Source of the DNA: Trichosphaerium sp. ATCC 40318
Taxonomy: Eukaryota; Discosea; Flabellinia; Trichosidae
Reading direction: 5' to 3'
DNA: 64,000 bases
Assembly (NCBI GenBank): GCA_038496445.1
Contig: JALMLS010000276.1
Coordinates: 1-64,000 of the forward strand
The notes under the pieces are model-generated. The model did no database searches, was not told the origin of the DNA, and saw only the letters and a program-made list of their open reading frames with translations. The position numbers and the translations under genes are program-made. Positions 1 through 11,930 of this stretch are shown piece by piece; the first letter of the stretch is position 1; each line of letters begins with the position of its first letter.

Positions 1-2162
1 AAAAAAAAAAAGGCAATGTGCTTACCGGCAGGGCAAGGCTTGCATTCAGTCAAATATTCGTTGTGTATGTATCCATCAGGGCATCCTAAGCATTCTAATG
101 ACCCTCTATATTTTATGAGCAACCACGTGGATTCAATTATGAGAAACAACGCACGTGGTATTTGCGACAAATCCGTGGCTACATCGTGAACAATTTGAAG
201 CTCCTGTAGAATTTGAATAAAACCCAATTTCACATGCATTACAAGTAGCTTGTGCTGTTGAATTTGCATAAAATCCAGGCAAACAAGGTTCGCATTCCAA
301 AAGATGATACAAACTGAATTCTCCGAGTTCGTTGCAAGTACCTAAAAAAATATGATTAGCCGATGTGGGTTTTTGGGTTATTTGTTTGTCTGGTACCCAT
401 TGGTTCAAAATTTAGTCCTGTCAAGTTGAACATGATTATATCGAGGTGATCTTGGTAATCTTTGATTTTGATTGGTGGATCAGGCTCTGATTTCTTGAAG
501 AGAAAAAAGTTAGATTAGTTTATTTATGGTTTCTGTTTATGTGAAGGTACCTCTGTATTATTTAAGAAAGACACGTTTTTCACAACTATCGGGAAGAAAC
601 CTTCTGAGTTCAAAGTATAGTTTGGACTTATTTGGATAAGATGTAATGGAACTCTATAATAGGAATGTCTTAGTTAAATTGGAAAGAAAAAAAATAAAAG
701 ACTTACTCATTATCTTCAAAAGTAGTATATTCCATCGCGAACTCATGTGGATGAGAGGAATCTACACCAAGTGTAACATTGAGAACAGGACCCTTAATTA
801 AACAAGAAAGTGAGCTATAAGATAAAAAGCTTTTCCGTACAGTGCACGCTTTGCAATCATCGATACTAGAGTCAATCATCCTAAAAATATTTGCACTAAC
901 AGTAAATCGAGATCCCTTAGCATGAACACGTGACATCGAAACGATCTTCGCTACATAAAGTTTACACGAAAAAACAACACGGTTTTCTTTGTTCTATGTA
1001 CCATTTAAAGTGGTGTGGGATGCTGAATTGATTGTAATGTTTTCAACGTTTAACGAATGAAACTCTACAAAAAATCACTGTTAGTATGATTGAACTTTTG
1101 ATTTAAAACCTTTAGATCTATGCACATACGTGGTACGCTGAATCCTTTACTTAGACCTAAAGAGCATGAAGTGACATTAATGTGACCAGTGAGAAGAGAC
1201 TGAGAGGCAACTAAAGATTCTTTAGTACTAGAACTAAATCCATAAAAAAAACTCAAAAAAAAAATACTCACCACCCCATTCACCGTCTTTAAAAGTGCAA
1301 TCCGTAAAGGATATTTCTAGTGGCGTTTCTCCAGCTACCGAGAAGAATCCAGTAACGCCTACAACCAATTTTCAATGAGAAATCTACAAAACAAGAGTTG
1401 AAAAGCTTCAGTTTCTAACCATTTACATAAAGTCTCAAGTCATTGAAATTAAGAAAAGTCTAACGAACAGAAACCGTTAATGTACAATTATAACGCTCTT
1501 GTTAAAGCGTACCACTTCATTCTTGAAGTTAATAACGCCTGCTGCATAACCTTTCGTGTTGGTAAGCGAAGGAACATAATTGATTTAGTACCAAGATTAT
1601 CTTCTGCTCCAATAGGTGTAATGTAGATTATATCTATCTTTCCATGCCCAGTTGTCCATACAACATTACTCTCCGACTCCGAATAGTCGTATTCGCCCGC
1701 TGTATAACGATTTTGAGTGACGTAGTACGAGAGAAAAGAGTATTGCTACAAAAACACCAAAAAAAGATAATAAATTTGTTGAGGGTGAACACGTGCCTTG
1801 AGCGCATATATGCCACTCAACTTGGTTTTGGTAGATAGGTATAGCATTAAACCCTCTTCTTAGGGTATGGTAAGGACTGTCAATAGTTCCATTACCCTTA
1901 ATACAAAGAATCAACGCCAAGGGAACGTAGTTGTTCTTATTTTTTGACTATCGGCCAAATACGCCATTTTTGACAAACAATGGCATTTTTTTCACTATAC
2001 GTACCTTGGTGTCGCTTCCCGTAGGCGAAATATAGCTATCACATACAGCGCTGTCGACTGTTATTATCTTCTAAACGATATTATGCTAAAAACGTAAAAC
2101 ATTATCACGTGTACCCCTATACATACTAGAACAAGACCCACAACGATTAATTTACGTATCAT
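1..2162 (-). CDS. Secreted beta-helix protein with Cys-rich (GCC2/GCC3-like) repeats, partial
   Basis: Multi-exon gene read right to left; its 3' end lies beyond position 1. I chose the ATG at 2162 because it opens a signal peptide (MIRKLIVVGLVLVCIG). A short intron follows, then an exon with SYISPTGSDTK, which after the next intron joins GNGTIDSPYHTLRRGFNAI. That is the usual entry of a right-handed parallel beta-helix (pectin-lyase-like) domain. Later exons carry short beta-helix phrases such as FTDCTFKDGEW and YTTFEDNE. Between about 408 and 1 the protein becomes Cys-rich (CEPCLPGFYANST, CNACEIGFYSNSTGASNC, CPDGYIHNEYLTECKPCPAG), like ephrin-receptor/GCC2-GCC3 repeats. Probably an extracellular or cell-surface protein; ligand unknown. 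Individual exon ends between 430 and 1640 are approximate. Confidence 0.7.
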
Positions 2163-2329
2163 TACGACAAAACGAGTTGTCGGTACTGTTGCCGCTTAGT
2201 TGAAGAACAAAACTTGACGTTTTTGAAACTTTTTAACGAAAACCAGGCCAAAATTCTACCTAGCCTTGTACACCATGATTCGTCGCTATGGCTTGCGTGG
2301 ACAAACGTTGTAGACGCCAATAAACAAAT

Positions 2330-2721
2330 ATGAAAAATTTTGCTTTATCCTCATCTAGCAGCGAGACTTGGAGTTTGTTGCTTCATAATAGTGCTGGGGG
2401 CGTACGTTGGAGACAAGCGTTCGGGTTTTTATTAGCATTGGTAGCATACATAGATTTGTTTTCTTATAGAGTACAAGGTCGCTAAATCACCAATTTATAG
2501 AGTATTGCTCCTCCTTGAGCGTGTTATTCTGTTGTTTTATAGGATTTTTCTCCCCTGTGAGTAAAACTACGAGCCCTCTAACACAGGATGAGACTATGTT
2601 GGTTCTACGTGTCTACTTAGTATTTAGACAAAAAAAATGCGTGAATGTTGTTTTGGCTTACCGTGTCAAAACGTACCAAGAAGCGCAAGCCATACAGCAA
2701 GAAGCAACTGAATTGGCATGA
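2330..2721 (+). CDS. Hypothetical small protein with one hydrophobic segment
   Basis: Two exons give a protein of about 110 residues. The first runs from the ATG at 2330 through a Ser-rich start (LSSSSSETW) and a hydrophobic stretch (AFGFLLALVAYIDLF). A GT-AG intron of about 60 nt follows, and the second exon (GFFSPVSKTT) reads open to 2721, ending in AQAIQQEATELA. I recognise no family. Support is only the continuous frame across a plausible intron and non-random composition. Confidence 0.3.
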
Positions 2722-2951
2722 AGCCTGTTAATAATCGTATAAAGTTCGCTCTACAAAGTTATAAGCATTTTTAATTACTTCGTAGTGAAATCACTGTTTA
2801 GAAATTGCTGGTTGTATCTCTCCGGTTACTGCGATAGTATTTTTTTTATGTTTGTCCAAGCTTAAAACTCCATGTGTACCTTCTCATTGTAGCAAAGCAC
2901 ACTGTTGTTGATGATGTATTGTTGCTTCTATTGAACTTGAAAGCACTAGCT

Positions 2952-3798
2952 ATGTCTTTTCCGAAAAACTGCAATGGCGATTGGTATGAAGGAGTAAAAC
3001 GCGTGTTGTTTACTACAACGTTGTTTTTCTTCTGTGTCTGCGTTTTAATCGACTTCTTTTCGGTTGTAACCTTGCTGGTGGCATTTTTCCGCCTACCGGC
3101 GAGGAATCTACGTGGTAGCATTCAAGAAAACTCGAAACAGCGTACTATACCAGTAATGTGTTTAAAGCTTTGAGCGTAAATCAGTTTTCATACCCAAAAT
3201 CCTTCACAATAAAACCCACAACGATGAAGCTAGCAACACCAGTACCCTATATAAATGACCTAGAGCACCTCCATGTAGTTCCTACATCCTCTGTATTGCC
3301 TTCCGCATTCCACTACGTACAACAGAGATCACGCGGCCGTGTTTTCCCTTGTAACTCACCGCTGGCGTTACCAGGTTCCGATGTGTTATGCGTGCCAAGC
3401 CAACGGAGTATACGACGTCAAACAAGAGCTTCAAAGAACAAAAGAAGCATGGTACGCATGACTCAGCGGCAGCTAGATAATCGCACACATCAATAGTGTT
3501 TTTTACAGAAGCGCTTACATAATTCTGGTAGATACGCCGCAGCTCGCGTCTACAGCTCAAAGAGTCACCTAGAAAGCGATTTAAAAAGGCAGAGGTTAAA
3601 ATTATATCGCAACTTGACACGGTACGCCAAAAAGTCATCAAGCTTTTGCTACGGCCAAAGCGCTGGTCGAGGGTTCACTCTGGCCAAATTATCCAAGAAC
3701 CTTCAAAAAAACTTTTCTACGATCTACGTTGGCGCATCAAAAACCACATTTCAGTCTTAAACAAGCGTAGTCGTATCGTTTTTGTACATCGCCCATGA
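2952..3798 (+). CDS. Hypothetical multi-exon membrane protein (tentative)
   Basis: The first exon starts at ATG 2952 (MSFPKNCNGDWYEGVKR) and holds a strongly hydrophobic region rich in F, V and L that would make one or two membrane segments. Downstream, frames from about 3277 to 3440 (HRWRYQVPMCYACQANGVYD, then VKQELQRTKEA) and from about 3536 to 3798 (KIISQLDTVRQKVIKLLLRP, ending KRSRIVFVHRP) look coding and can be joined with GT-AG introns. The joins are uncertain and I recognise no domain. It could also be two genes or a decayed one. Confidence 0.25.
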
Positions 3799-3978
3799 AA
3801 AGAACCAAAGCGTACTTTGCTTTTAGCTGAACGAGCTTTTGATAGCGTCATATCTATCACAACGCGCTCTTGATAGACGCGAAGCGTAGAAAAACTAATA
3901 ATAGAAGTATTTTTCTTGGGCGCCTTTTTTTTTCAGCGAGTTTTTCTTTTTCTTTCCTTTCTCACTTTTTCTCTGCAG

Positions 3979-4296
3979 GATTATGCTAATGAAGATGTAT
4001 TACTAGTAAACCATGTTCTTCTTTTACTTCCTGTTGAGATATGGGAGCATGTATTTAAGAGTCTGAACTATAAAGGGCTCCAAGCAATTGGTTGTACATG
4101 CGGTACATTGTGCTCTATAAGTAGGAGTAGTTCACTTTGGAGAGAAAGATGGAAGACACTTTTTCTCGAGAAACATTCTCTTGATTGGACAAAAAATGTT
4201 GATAGTTTGTCAATTGTTTCACTTGATATAGATGACAGAACACCTTTATGGAAAGGTGTGAGTACATCTAGATGGGTTCTTATTACTGCATCTTGA
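3979..4296 (+). CDS. F-box protein without LRRs; 5' exon not identified
   Basis: The exon follows a T-rich tract and an AG acceptor at 3978, and reads DYANEDVLLVNHVLL, then LLPVEIWEHVFKSLNYKGLQ, IGCTCGTLCSISR and SSLWRERWKTLF. This is a canonical F-box: an LP..I...IF helix followed by C..L......LW...C-like positions. Such domains bind SKP1 in SCF ubiquitin ligases. The part after the F-box is short and has no recognisable substrate-binding repeats, so it differs from the F-box/LRR family elsewhere in the window. The start codon must lie in an upstream exon that I could not place. Confidence 0.6.
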   Translation, partial: DYANEDVLLVNHVLLLLPVEIWEHVFKSLNYKGLQAIGCTCGTLCSISRSSSLWRERWKTLFLEKHSLDWTKNVDSLSIVSLDIDDRTPLWKGVSTSRWVLITAS

Positions 4297-4587
4297 AGAT
4301 ATTCACGTGACAGAAAAAGAAACCACCTTAACCACCAAATTGTATTCTAGTGTAAAAAAGTAATAGAAATAATAACTATTTTGAAATTCCTCCAAGTTTT
4401 TTTTATCACGTGTCACAGACGGGTTAAATTTGAGCGTGAGCGATATCAAGGGCTTTACAGAATTATGTCACGACATTCTCGCGTGCGCTCGCACGTGCAA
4501 GGTGATGCTAAGGTCTCATAAACGAAGGACAATACGCGGAGCGGAAATCAGTGAAGGCGAGTTTCATTTATAGTCAAAAAGGGCGTG

Positions 4588-5566
4588 ATGGCGACGACAT
4601 CTCCCTCTGGTGATATAATATCACTTGTAAAGAGAATATCTTCATTAGACGCTGTTCAGAAAGGAAATGTAACGGAACTTGGTAACGTTTAAAACAAATT
4701 AGATTAAAACTCATACAGAGCAGATTTCGTAAAGTATTGCAAGTCCCTGGCTACGAAGGAGCTAACTTTAGAGCAAATACATAAATTATTCTTAATGATA
4801 GATAAGGACCATACAGTACGCGCTTTCTATGCGTCTAAACTCCGTTTATGACGTTAAAAAAATTATTGATTCCAACCGATTTAAAAGGGTAAAATCAACG
4901 TTGGCCATTTTCTCAGTTATTTGACAGCAATATCATCTGGAAGCTTCAAAGACAAAGCTACAAGTACGTGGGGTTATTTCAGTAGTGTTTAGAGCGACCT
5001 GAAAACCGCTCGTCAACACGTGGTTCCAAATGTATTGTTTGTTTTCAGTTGTGGACGACTTGCTTATGTTTGTAGCTGTGTTTAACGCTATAGATGAAGA
5101 TGGTAGTGGGTTATTAACACGTGATGAAGTTTATAAAGGTTGCATGTCTGTATTTTTGAATAACATCGATCTGTCTCAGAGCGAGGTTTGAAGTAGTATT
5201 GTGAATTTGAGCTTCGAAATGACCATTAAAAAAACTCACTATTATGCTTACTAGGAGATTAACATTTGCTTGCGTGATAGTATGGGTATTCCAATAGAAG
5301 AAAAAGGACAAAACAAACTCAGAGAATCCCAAGTCATTCGTGCCAACCAACGTGCAAGAGTTGAAGCAGGACTACAGCGGTGAGGATCTTATTTAACAGA
5401 TTTTTCTAGTTTTGAAAGGTTTTTTTATCAACACGTGACAGATTCTTTTAGTATATTTAAAGCAGATGATAACAATGACGGTAAAATATCGTTGGAGGAG
5501 TTTTTACTACATGCACAAGAAAACCCTGCTTTGAAAGCGATTGTTGATTTCTACTATGACTTTTGA
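4588..5566 (+). CDS. EF-hand calcium-binding protein
   Basis: Starts at ATG 4588 (MATTSPSGDIISLVKRISSL). About six exons join in frame to a protein of roughly 220 residues. Two clear EF-hand loops are visible: DEDGSGLLTRDE after FVAVFNAI (about 5095-5130) and DDNNDGKISLEE after FSIFKA (about 5465-5510). An earlier degenerate hand may be present at LFLMIDKDHTV. The layout of four helical pairs with a C-terminal canonical hand resembles calcium sensors of the calaxin/EFCAB1 or NCS type; I cannot choose between them. One intron near 5384 would be only about 30 nt if the reading RFERFFYQHVTDSF is right. No myristoylation signal. Confidence 0.7.
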
Positions 5567-5957
5567 TTGTTTTCAAGCACCAGTAGGTCCGCCAACTGGG
5601 TGTAATAGATAACAAATGTTTGGCGAACAAGATATTTTTTCTTTTCCCCACATTGTTTTAGTTGAGAAGTGAACTTGAGTGCAATAGGTCTGTGATAACA
5701 ATATGTGTTGTACAGTATGTAGTCGTTCAAAATAGTTTATTCATTAATAACAGACTGCTAGGCAGCTTAAGTCATAAATAGACATCTTTTGTTGCCTCCG
5801 TCTTGAGTGTTTTGCGACTAGTCAAGTGTTTCAATTGTTAAAAATAACCGGAGTTCTTCTAGTGATCGTTGACACACTCAACTGTTATGCATAAAAAAAT
5901 AGTGGAAACTGCCACTTGTAGCAAGGTCTGAAAGCTTTTTATTTTTTTTTTTGAAAA

Positions 5958-7183
5958 TTACATTCTTAATCCAAGGTATTTGTATCCTTCTTCTGTGACT
6001 TTAGTTCTTTTAGCATACAGTTTTTCAATACCAATAAGCGGCTTAATACCCTCATCTGAAACATTTGAGCATCCTGATATACATAGATGCTTAACACCAA
6101 TAAGCTTAGAAACACCAATATCAGTAACATATTGACAAAAAGCAATATCGATTCTAGTAGCACCAGCAATAGCCTCAAGTCCTTTGTCTCTTATATAAGT
6201 ACTGCTCGCTAAAACAATACTGGCACCCTTTAAAGCACAAAAACCTTTATCTGTTATACGACTACACCCAGTTATATCTATTTTATAGACACCTGAGAGA
6301 TGACAAATACCTTCATCTGTAATATTTTTACATCTTGATAAATCTATTGTATGTACGCCAGATATCCATTCAAAATATATTCCTTTTATATTATGACACC
6401 AAGATAGATTCAAGTTTTTTACACCTGTAAAAGACTTTATATCCTCATCTTTTATTTGATCACAACCACAAAGATCTATTGTATGTATACCACCAAGTGA
6501 TTTTATAATATCATTTGATAACTTAGAATAAGTTATCTTTATTCTATGTGGTGGCTTAACCATTATTTCTCGAATTGCTTCAAGAGTAAGTGTATCACAA
6601 TGGCTTATTTCTAGATCATGAACACCTGATAATACGCCAATATCATTACCAAGTTTTCTTCCTTTTAACCGAACAGTTGGTATACCAGCTAATGCTTTTA
6701 TACCTTCTATAGTAATCTTTCTTATGTTGTCTAAAGTTATGCTTTTTAACCCCTTTAATGACTTTAATCCTTCATCTGTTATACGTGAGTGACCATGTAG
6801 ACCTAGGTATCTTACTCTTTGATGTGATAGAGCCTTTAAATCATCGTCTGTGAATGGCTTTTCTTCAAAAGTGAAAACTTCAACTCTTGTATGTTTGATT
6901 ACTTTTGACTTTTCGAACAGACGTTGTAGTTCTTCTCTTGATTGTATAAGAACTTTATAAGGTCCTATATGGTTTTCTATTACTTCACGCATCAGTTTAC
7001 ACGTCAGGATAGCGTTAAGACGTGAGTGGTTCAGCGTTAGAATGTGCGCTAATATTTCGTTTGGAAGGTCCAGAATATTACTAACAAGCAGTTCACTAGC
7101 ATATAACGTTAGATTGTGGCTTTTAGACAGTCTTGTTATGAATAGGCGCTTGAGATTCGTTTAACATACCTCAATTTGTCCAT
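5958..7183 (-). CDS. F-box/LRR protein (intact)
   Basis: The start is in a tiny first exon (MDKLR, ATG at 7183) followed by a 38-nt intron; the second exon reads to the stop at 5958. N-terminal F-box: ILDLPNEILAHILTLNHSRL. Then come about a dozen LRRs of the Cys-containing AMN1 type, with phrases such as GVHTIDLSRCKNITDEG and GVKHLCISGCSNVSDEGI. Expected to be a substrate receptor of an SCF ubiquitin ligase, with the LRR arc binding the target. One of nine members of the same family in this window; no internal stop or frameshift seen. About 390 residues. Confidence 0.85.
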
Positions 7184-7243
7184 TTAAGATCAATTTGGTG
7201 TAGTTTGCTGATTTGGTGTATTTATGGCACGTGTAAACACAAA

Positions 7244-7574
7244 ATGTTACGACAAGAAGGTGCGTTGATACGAGTTATAGTTAAGTCTAATTTATTATAT
7301 CTAAGTACATGTATAGATGTCGTGACGCAAAATGATAATTTTATTGCGTATTCAAAGGCTGACAATTTTTTGCGCAAAGTCGCCGATTGTAAAACATTCG
7401 ACACTCACTTGGTATCTTTACGAGTACTCGAAAATGAAGTAGCTCTTTCCGAGAATCAAGTAAACAATAGCACTTGCCTATCGAACCAAAACGTGATAAA
7501 ATGCTCGACAACACTTTTTTTATATTTAGGACTGCCCAGCGGATGGTACTGTACCATTGAACGTAGTGTCCTAA
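7244..7574 (+). CDS. Hypothetical small acidic protein
   Basis: Three exons join in frame: MLRQE, then DVVTQNDNFIAYSKADNF onward to LRVLENEVALSENQ, then DCPADGTVPLNVVS and a TAA stop at 7572-7574. All introns are GT-AG, and the last has the usual T-rich tail (tttttttatatttag). The middle exon looks amphipathic and helical. No family recognised. A longer single-frame reading from 7205 also exists, but it would run across the apparent introns. Confidence 0.4.
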
Positions 7575-7687
7575 CTTGAAGGGCAAAGGTGCAGCAGACG
7601 GTGAGGATATACGTTGTCTTTTCGGTCGTCAAACTTCCTCCTAACATCACACTAACGGTTTACTTTCTGTTGAAGGCTCCTACATAG

Positions 7688-9326
7688 ATGGCTTCCTCTG
7701 AATCCTTTTTGGAGCGTTATTTGGCAAAAGCAAAGGCGTTTGGCGAAGAATATAGTACATACGCACGCTTCGACGATGACAGAGAGGTTCGTACTTGTTT
7801 TTGGGGAAAAAAACGGCATTGCTGTTGATTGTCTTACTCTGTTAGCCTGATGCGCCAATTGGAGATTTAATGTATCCAGAGCTTGATGTACCCTTAGATA
7901 ATGAAGGATACTGCGTTAGTTGGCCAAGTAACAAGGAGAAGGAGATTAAGCAGTTTTTTTCTAAATACGGGTTTGTTGTTGTACGCAATGTACTCACAGA
8001 ACAGGAGGTATGAAGGAAAAAAAGTTTTTTGCCGTTTCAGAAAAGCTGTCGCCATTTTTTCTCAAAAACAAAAAGCAAAAAAACTGACGAGAAAAAGGTC
8101 TCAAACAGTGTCTCAGACATTTGGACACAACTCGAGACTGGAAAGTTTGATCAACCTACTGAGCTTGATATTAAAATAAACAGAAATGATCCATCCACGT
8201 GGGGTATAGAGTCCGGATGGCCTGCTTTCTTTACAAACTTGGTATGGTTCTCTTTAAAAACGTGTTTTTTTCATTAACCTTTGGTGGTTTTTTAGGGTTT
8301 TTTGGGACAACCAAGGACGAAACAACTGTGGATGAATCGTGTTAATGAGAACATATATAACTCGTTTAAAACTGTTATTGGTAATCCGAATTTATGGGTT
8401 GCTATAGAGCAGATAGGAGCCATGAGACCAACAAAGGTAAACTTTTTAAATGACTAATAAATAACGTGTTTGTTTAAGGGAATTTCTGCGGTGCCTCTAG
8501 AACCCAATAATTCAAGAGTAAACGCTAGTCCTAAGATAGGAACAGGTGCTATTGATAAGAAAGACTGGGTGTCAACGAAAGGATCAGATTGGATACACTG
8601 GGATCTTAATCCTTGTACAAGTTTCAGCATTTTTTGTGTTTTGCTAACTCAAACAAAGGGAAATGGACGACAGGCCAAGGGATGGACTATGCGTTTACTG
8701 ACTTTTCTACTGAAAATAATGGAGTAAAAAAAGGAAAGTATGTAAAGGTGCAAGGAGTGTTAAACCTTGGTGCTTCTTCAAAAGATGATGGTGGCTTTTT
8801 TTGTGTACGAAAAATGAACTACCCTAAGAATACTTCAAGTGATCAATTGTTTTTAGGTACCAGGCTTTCAAAAATATGTTGCTGATTGGGCACAAAAAAC
8901 AAAACATACAAGAGCTTGTAAAAAGAAAGATGATATTCTAGACTTGGTTCATGTCCCTTTATGCACGTGATTTTTTTGTCATTATTCGAAATGTTATTTT
9001 TCTTTTTTTTTTCTCAAAGGAATTTTCTTGTTGTCTCCGCCCCGCCACTGTTCTATGATCGTTTAGTAATAGTTTGGTTAGGCGATAAGATTAGGAGCCA
9101 AGGTAAAAAGGTCCCAATGAGACCAGGGAGTTTATTAATATGGAACTCTGAACTGCCTCATGCTAATTATCCAAACAGCTCAAGTAATTTTCGTTTTGTT
9201 CAATACTTCAAAATGTTTGTTGCAAATCCGGATGCTAAAGGAGTTTCATACAGAAGGAACCTTATTAAAATGAACGTACCGAGAGGTATAGAATTAACTG
9301 ACTTGGGCAAAAAGTTATACGGCTAG
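7688..9326 (+). CDS. PhyH-like Fe(II)/2-oxoglutarate dioxygenase
   Basis: Seven or eight exons from MASSESFLERYLAKAKAFGE (ATG 7688) to LGKKLYG (stop at 9326). The fold is a phytanoyl-CoA-dioxygenase-type jelly roll. DWIHWDLNPCT supplies the first Fe ligands (HxD), and RPGSLLIWNSELPHANYPN with SSNFRFVQY supplies the distal His and the 2-oxoglutarate-binding Arg. The N-terminal part contains the usual helix before strand 1 (KEKEIKQFFSKYGFVVVRNV). The substrate cannot be inferred. Introns are 45-90 nt with T-rich tails. A second, damaged PhyH gene lies at 22.1-23.0 kb but is of a different subtype, so it is not a simple duplicate. Confidence 0.8.
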
Positions 9327-9409
9327 AATCGTGGTCCAACCAGATAGAACAATAAAGACATGTTTCCAAAGAGACAACTTTAATAAATAGTAACTTAGTT
9401 AGTCAATGT

Positions 9410-10545
9410 TCAGTTAGTAGTATGTCGGGTATTTGTTTGTGATGCAATACATTCTTTTGTCACATTTTTACAATCAGCAATGACTATCTCATGAACACTA
9501 GCAAGTGCTTTGATACCTTTATCTGTCACATTTGGACAACCACACAGGTAGATTTTATTTGCTCCTTTTAGTGCGTTGAGCCCATTGTCTGTGATGGAAG
9601 TGTGTATAAGCCCAATATCATAGATTCCTGTCAGTGGTGCAATACTTTCATCTGTTATGAAGGCACCAGAAAGGACAATTTCACGAACACCAGCAAGTTC
9701 TTTAAGGCCTTTGTTGGTGTAGTTTTTACACTTATTGAGATAAATCTCATTAACATTTTTGAGAGCTTTGAGCCCTTCATCTGTGACTGAAGTATCCATG
9801 AGTTCAATACGATGAACATTTCTTAATGCTTTAAACCCTTCATGTGTAATGTCATGGCAATGGCAAAGATCAATAGTATGAACATTTCCTAACGCCTTGA
9901 GTCCTTCATCTGTAACTGCTGTATCTCGAAGACCAATAGTGTGTACATTTTTGAGGAGTTTTATACCTTTGTCTGTCACATGTTCACAAAATGAGAGGTT
10001 GACTTCATGAGCATCTACTAGAGCTTTAAGACCTTCATCTGTTACTTCAGTGTTCATGATATCAATTTTATAAACACCTTCAAGTGCTTTAATGCCTTCA
10101 TCTGTTATATTCTCACAACTGACAAGATCGATTGTATGAACGCCTGCAAGTGATTTTAATCCTTCATCTGTAATATGTTGACACAAAGAGTTATACTGTG
10201 TACACCAGCAATTTCTTTCAAATCAGTATCATTGATTTTACATACACTGCCATAAGGTGTATCAATGTGTTTACACCCAAATAGCATTGAATAGAGGGTA
10301 TTATCATTCAATAAACTCAAATCAATACGAGTGTTGTTCATAATACCTTTATACTGTCTGATCTTTAGAATATCTTTAGGACTTTTTAACAAGATATATT
10401 CATATCCAACAACATCATGAATAATATCAGCCATCAATCGGCATGATTGAGCAACATTAAACTTTTCCTGGTATTCTGTGTATCCTAGAATATTTGAAAT
10501 AATCTCTGGCGGAAGGTCAAGAATGTTCGGTTCTGTTGGCATCAC
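9410..10545 (-). pseudogene. F-box/LRR gene with a frameshift
   Basis: From ATG 10545 the frame gives an F-box (ILDLPPEIISNILGYTEYQE) and the first LRR, then runs into KEIAGVHSITLC and a premature stop. The LRR array resumes at once in another frame (CQHITDEGLKSLAGVHTIDL) and continues for about ten clean repeats to 9410. At the junction (about 10182-10190) the sequence reads tttgtgtcaac where tttgtcaac would keep the frame. A duplicated dinucleotide therefore explains the break. A 37-nt GT-AG intron (gtgtac...attacag) could also restore the frame, at the cost of most of one repeat. Everything else looks functional, so the break is recent, an assembly error, or spliced out. Confidence 0.75.
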
Positions 10546-10562
10546 AAGACTACAATATCTTG

Positions 10563-10891
10563 TTAAGAAAGCGAGAAAGCGAACTGGCTTGAAAGTGAAA
10601 GAAAAAGGCTGGTTTGGAACAAACAGAAACGTACTCTTTTATTTGCTTGTGTTTTGGTGTGTCAAGGCACTCAGAGTGTTCTAAACGTTGGTTTGAAGTT
10701 GTTTGGTTGGCATCCGTGTGTTTTAACAACAGTTGATCGAGTTGTTGCGTCAAGCGTGTATTTGAGATATCTAAGATGCTTTCAAGTTGTTTCAAGAATG
10801 TTTCATCTACTTTTTTACTAAACGCTGCTGAATTGCTCTTCCTTTGTAAATAAGTAAGCGCTTGCTCCACTGAAACGCCTGAAAAGTTCAT
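10563..10891 (-). CDS. Hypothetical small coiled-coil protein
   Basis: From ATG 10891: MNFSGVSVEQALTYLQRK, then a helical, heptad-like stretch (FLKQLESILDISNTRLTQQ, LDQLLLKHTDANQ) and a polar tail. A GT-AG intron near 10605-10650 can give the ending KQIKDQFAFSLS with a stop at 10563. Without it the frame stays open to 10550. About 85-110 residues. It sits just upstream of the frameshifted F-box gene on the same strand. No family recognised. Confidence 0.45.
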
Positions 10892-11679
10892 TTATTGTAT
10901 TTGTTGGTTTTCTAGGAGCCAATTGCCGAACAATTAAGCAATGGAACTGACTTATGGTACAACAGTTATAAGTACCAAAATAAATCAAATTTCTGGAGGC
11001 GAGTGATTGATACTATTATCAATTGCATTTTCTAAAAGCACCTCAACGCCATAAAAGGTCATTGTTGCTCACGGATATAGTATTATAAACAATCAGGATA
11101 TTGTTCTGGTGCTTTAAAATATGATTATTTGAGCATTTTGTACATTTTATTATTGCCACGGTATTAACACATTGTGCACACAAAAATGACACGTAGAGGA
11201 GTAATTATACCACGCACAAGCCTATCATCTAAATCTGTGCTTCGGCCACAAGAATATGGTTGACTTGGTGTTCAGCAACAAGTAGTATAACGCCAATACA
11301 AAAAACTTGTAGCAATAAACCAAAACGAAAGAAAGCAACATCTCTAAAGTGCTATCAACTAGAGATAGCAGTAAGTAGTAATACAATAATGCGCATGTTT
11401 TATTGTTAACTGATTTGTAGTACCTTCATTTGCTGAGAATAACCATCTTTCATGCACGCCCTCAATCATACAGCAACTATTAACTTATGTAAGTTACTCA
11501 ACCGTTGAGTAACGAACAAGCAAACAATCATAGACCAATTAGATAGTATTGTGAACCACAACAGCAGGTAAAACGCCCTACAACCAAAAGGTACGCCAGA
11601 ATCTTTTTAAAACGTCAATTTTTGATTGACAACTTAAACTGGTTTTTTTTTTCTTTGTTTTTTTCCATTTTTTTTTAAG
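10892..11679. other. Intergenic, no gene seen
   Basis: No convincing coding frame. A short start (MTRRGVIIPRTSLSS, ATG near 11186) exists but I could not extend it through introns. Confidence 0.4.
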
Positions 11680-11930
11680 TCGTCTACCACGCCGGCGTCC
11701 GACTCCTAACAAACAAGCCAACTATAAAAATTGCGATATAGACGTTGTAGGGGGTTGAATACGTACAGATTCACTCCGTGTTAGAAGAACTCTGCTACAC
11801 GATACGCAAGGTAGTGAAAGGTGAGAGCTATAAAATCCAATGGGAGGGCTGTGTTGAAATACTAGAGCTTCCCAAATGGAGACTTTTCTTCGGCACTACT
11901 AATAGAGATGTTTTGATAAAACTCTTCTAA
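11680..11930 (+). pseudogene. Coding remnant with a break in a G5 run
   Basis: After a long T-rich tract and an AG at 11679, one frame reads SRLPRRRPTPNKQANYKNCD and IDVVG. It continues in another frame as EYVQIHSVLEELCYTIRKVV and KGESYKIQWEGCVEILELPK to a stop at 11930. Dropping one G from the ggggg run near 11751 makes a single frame. This is either a decayed gene or a homopolymer error in a real exon. No family recognised. Confidence 0.3.
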
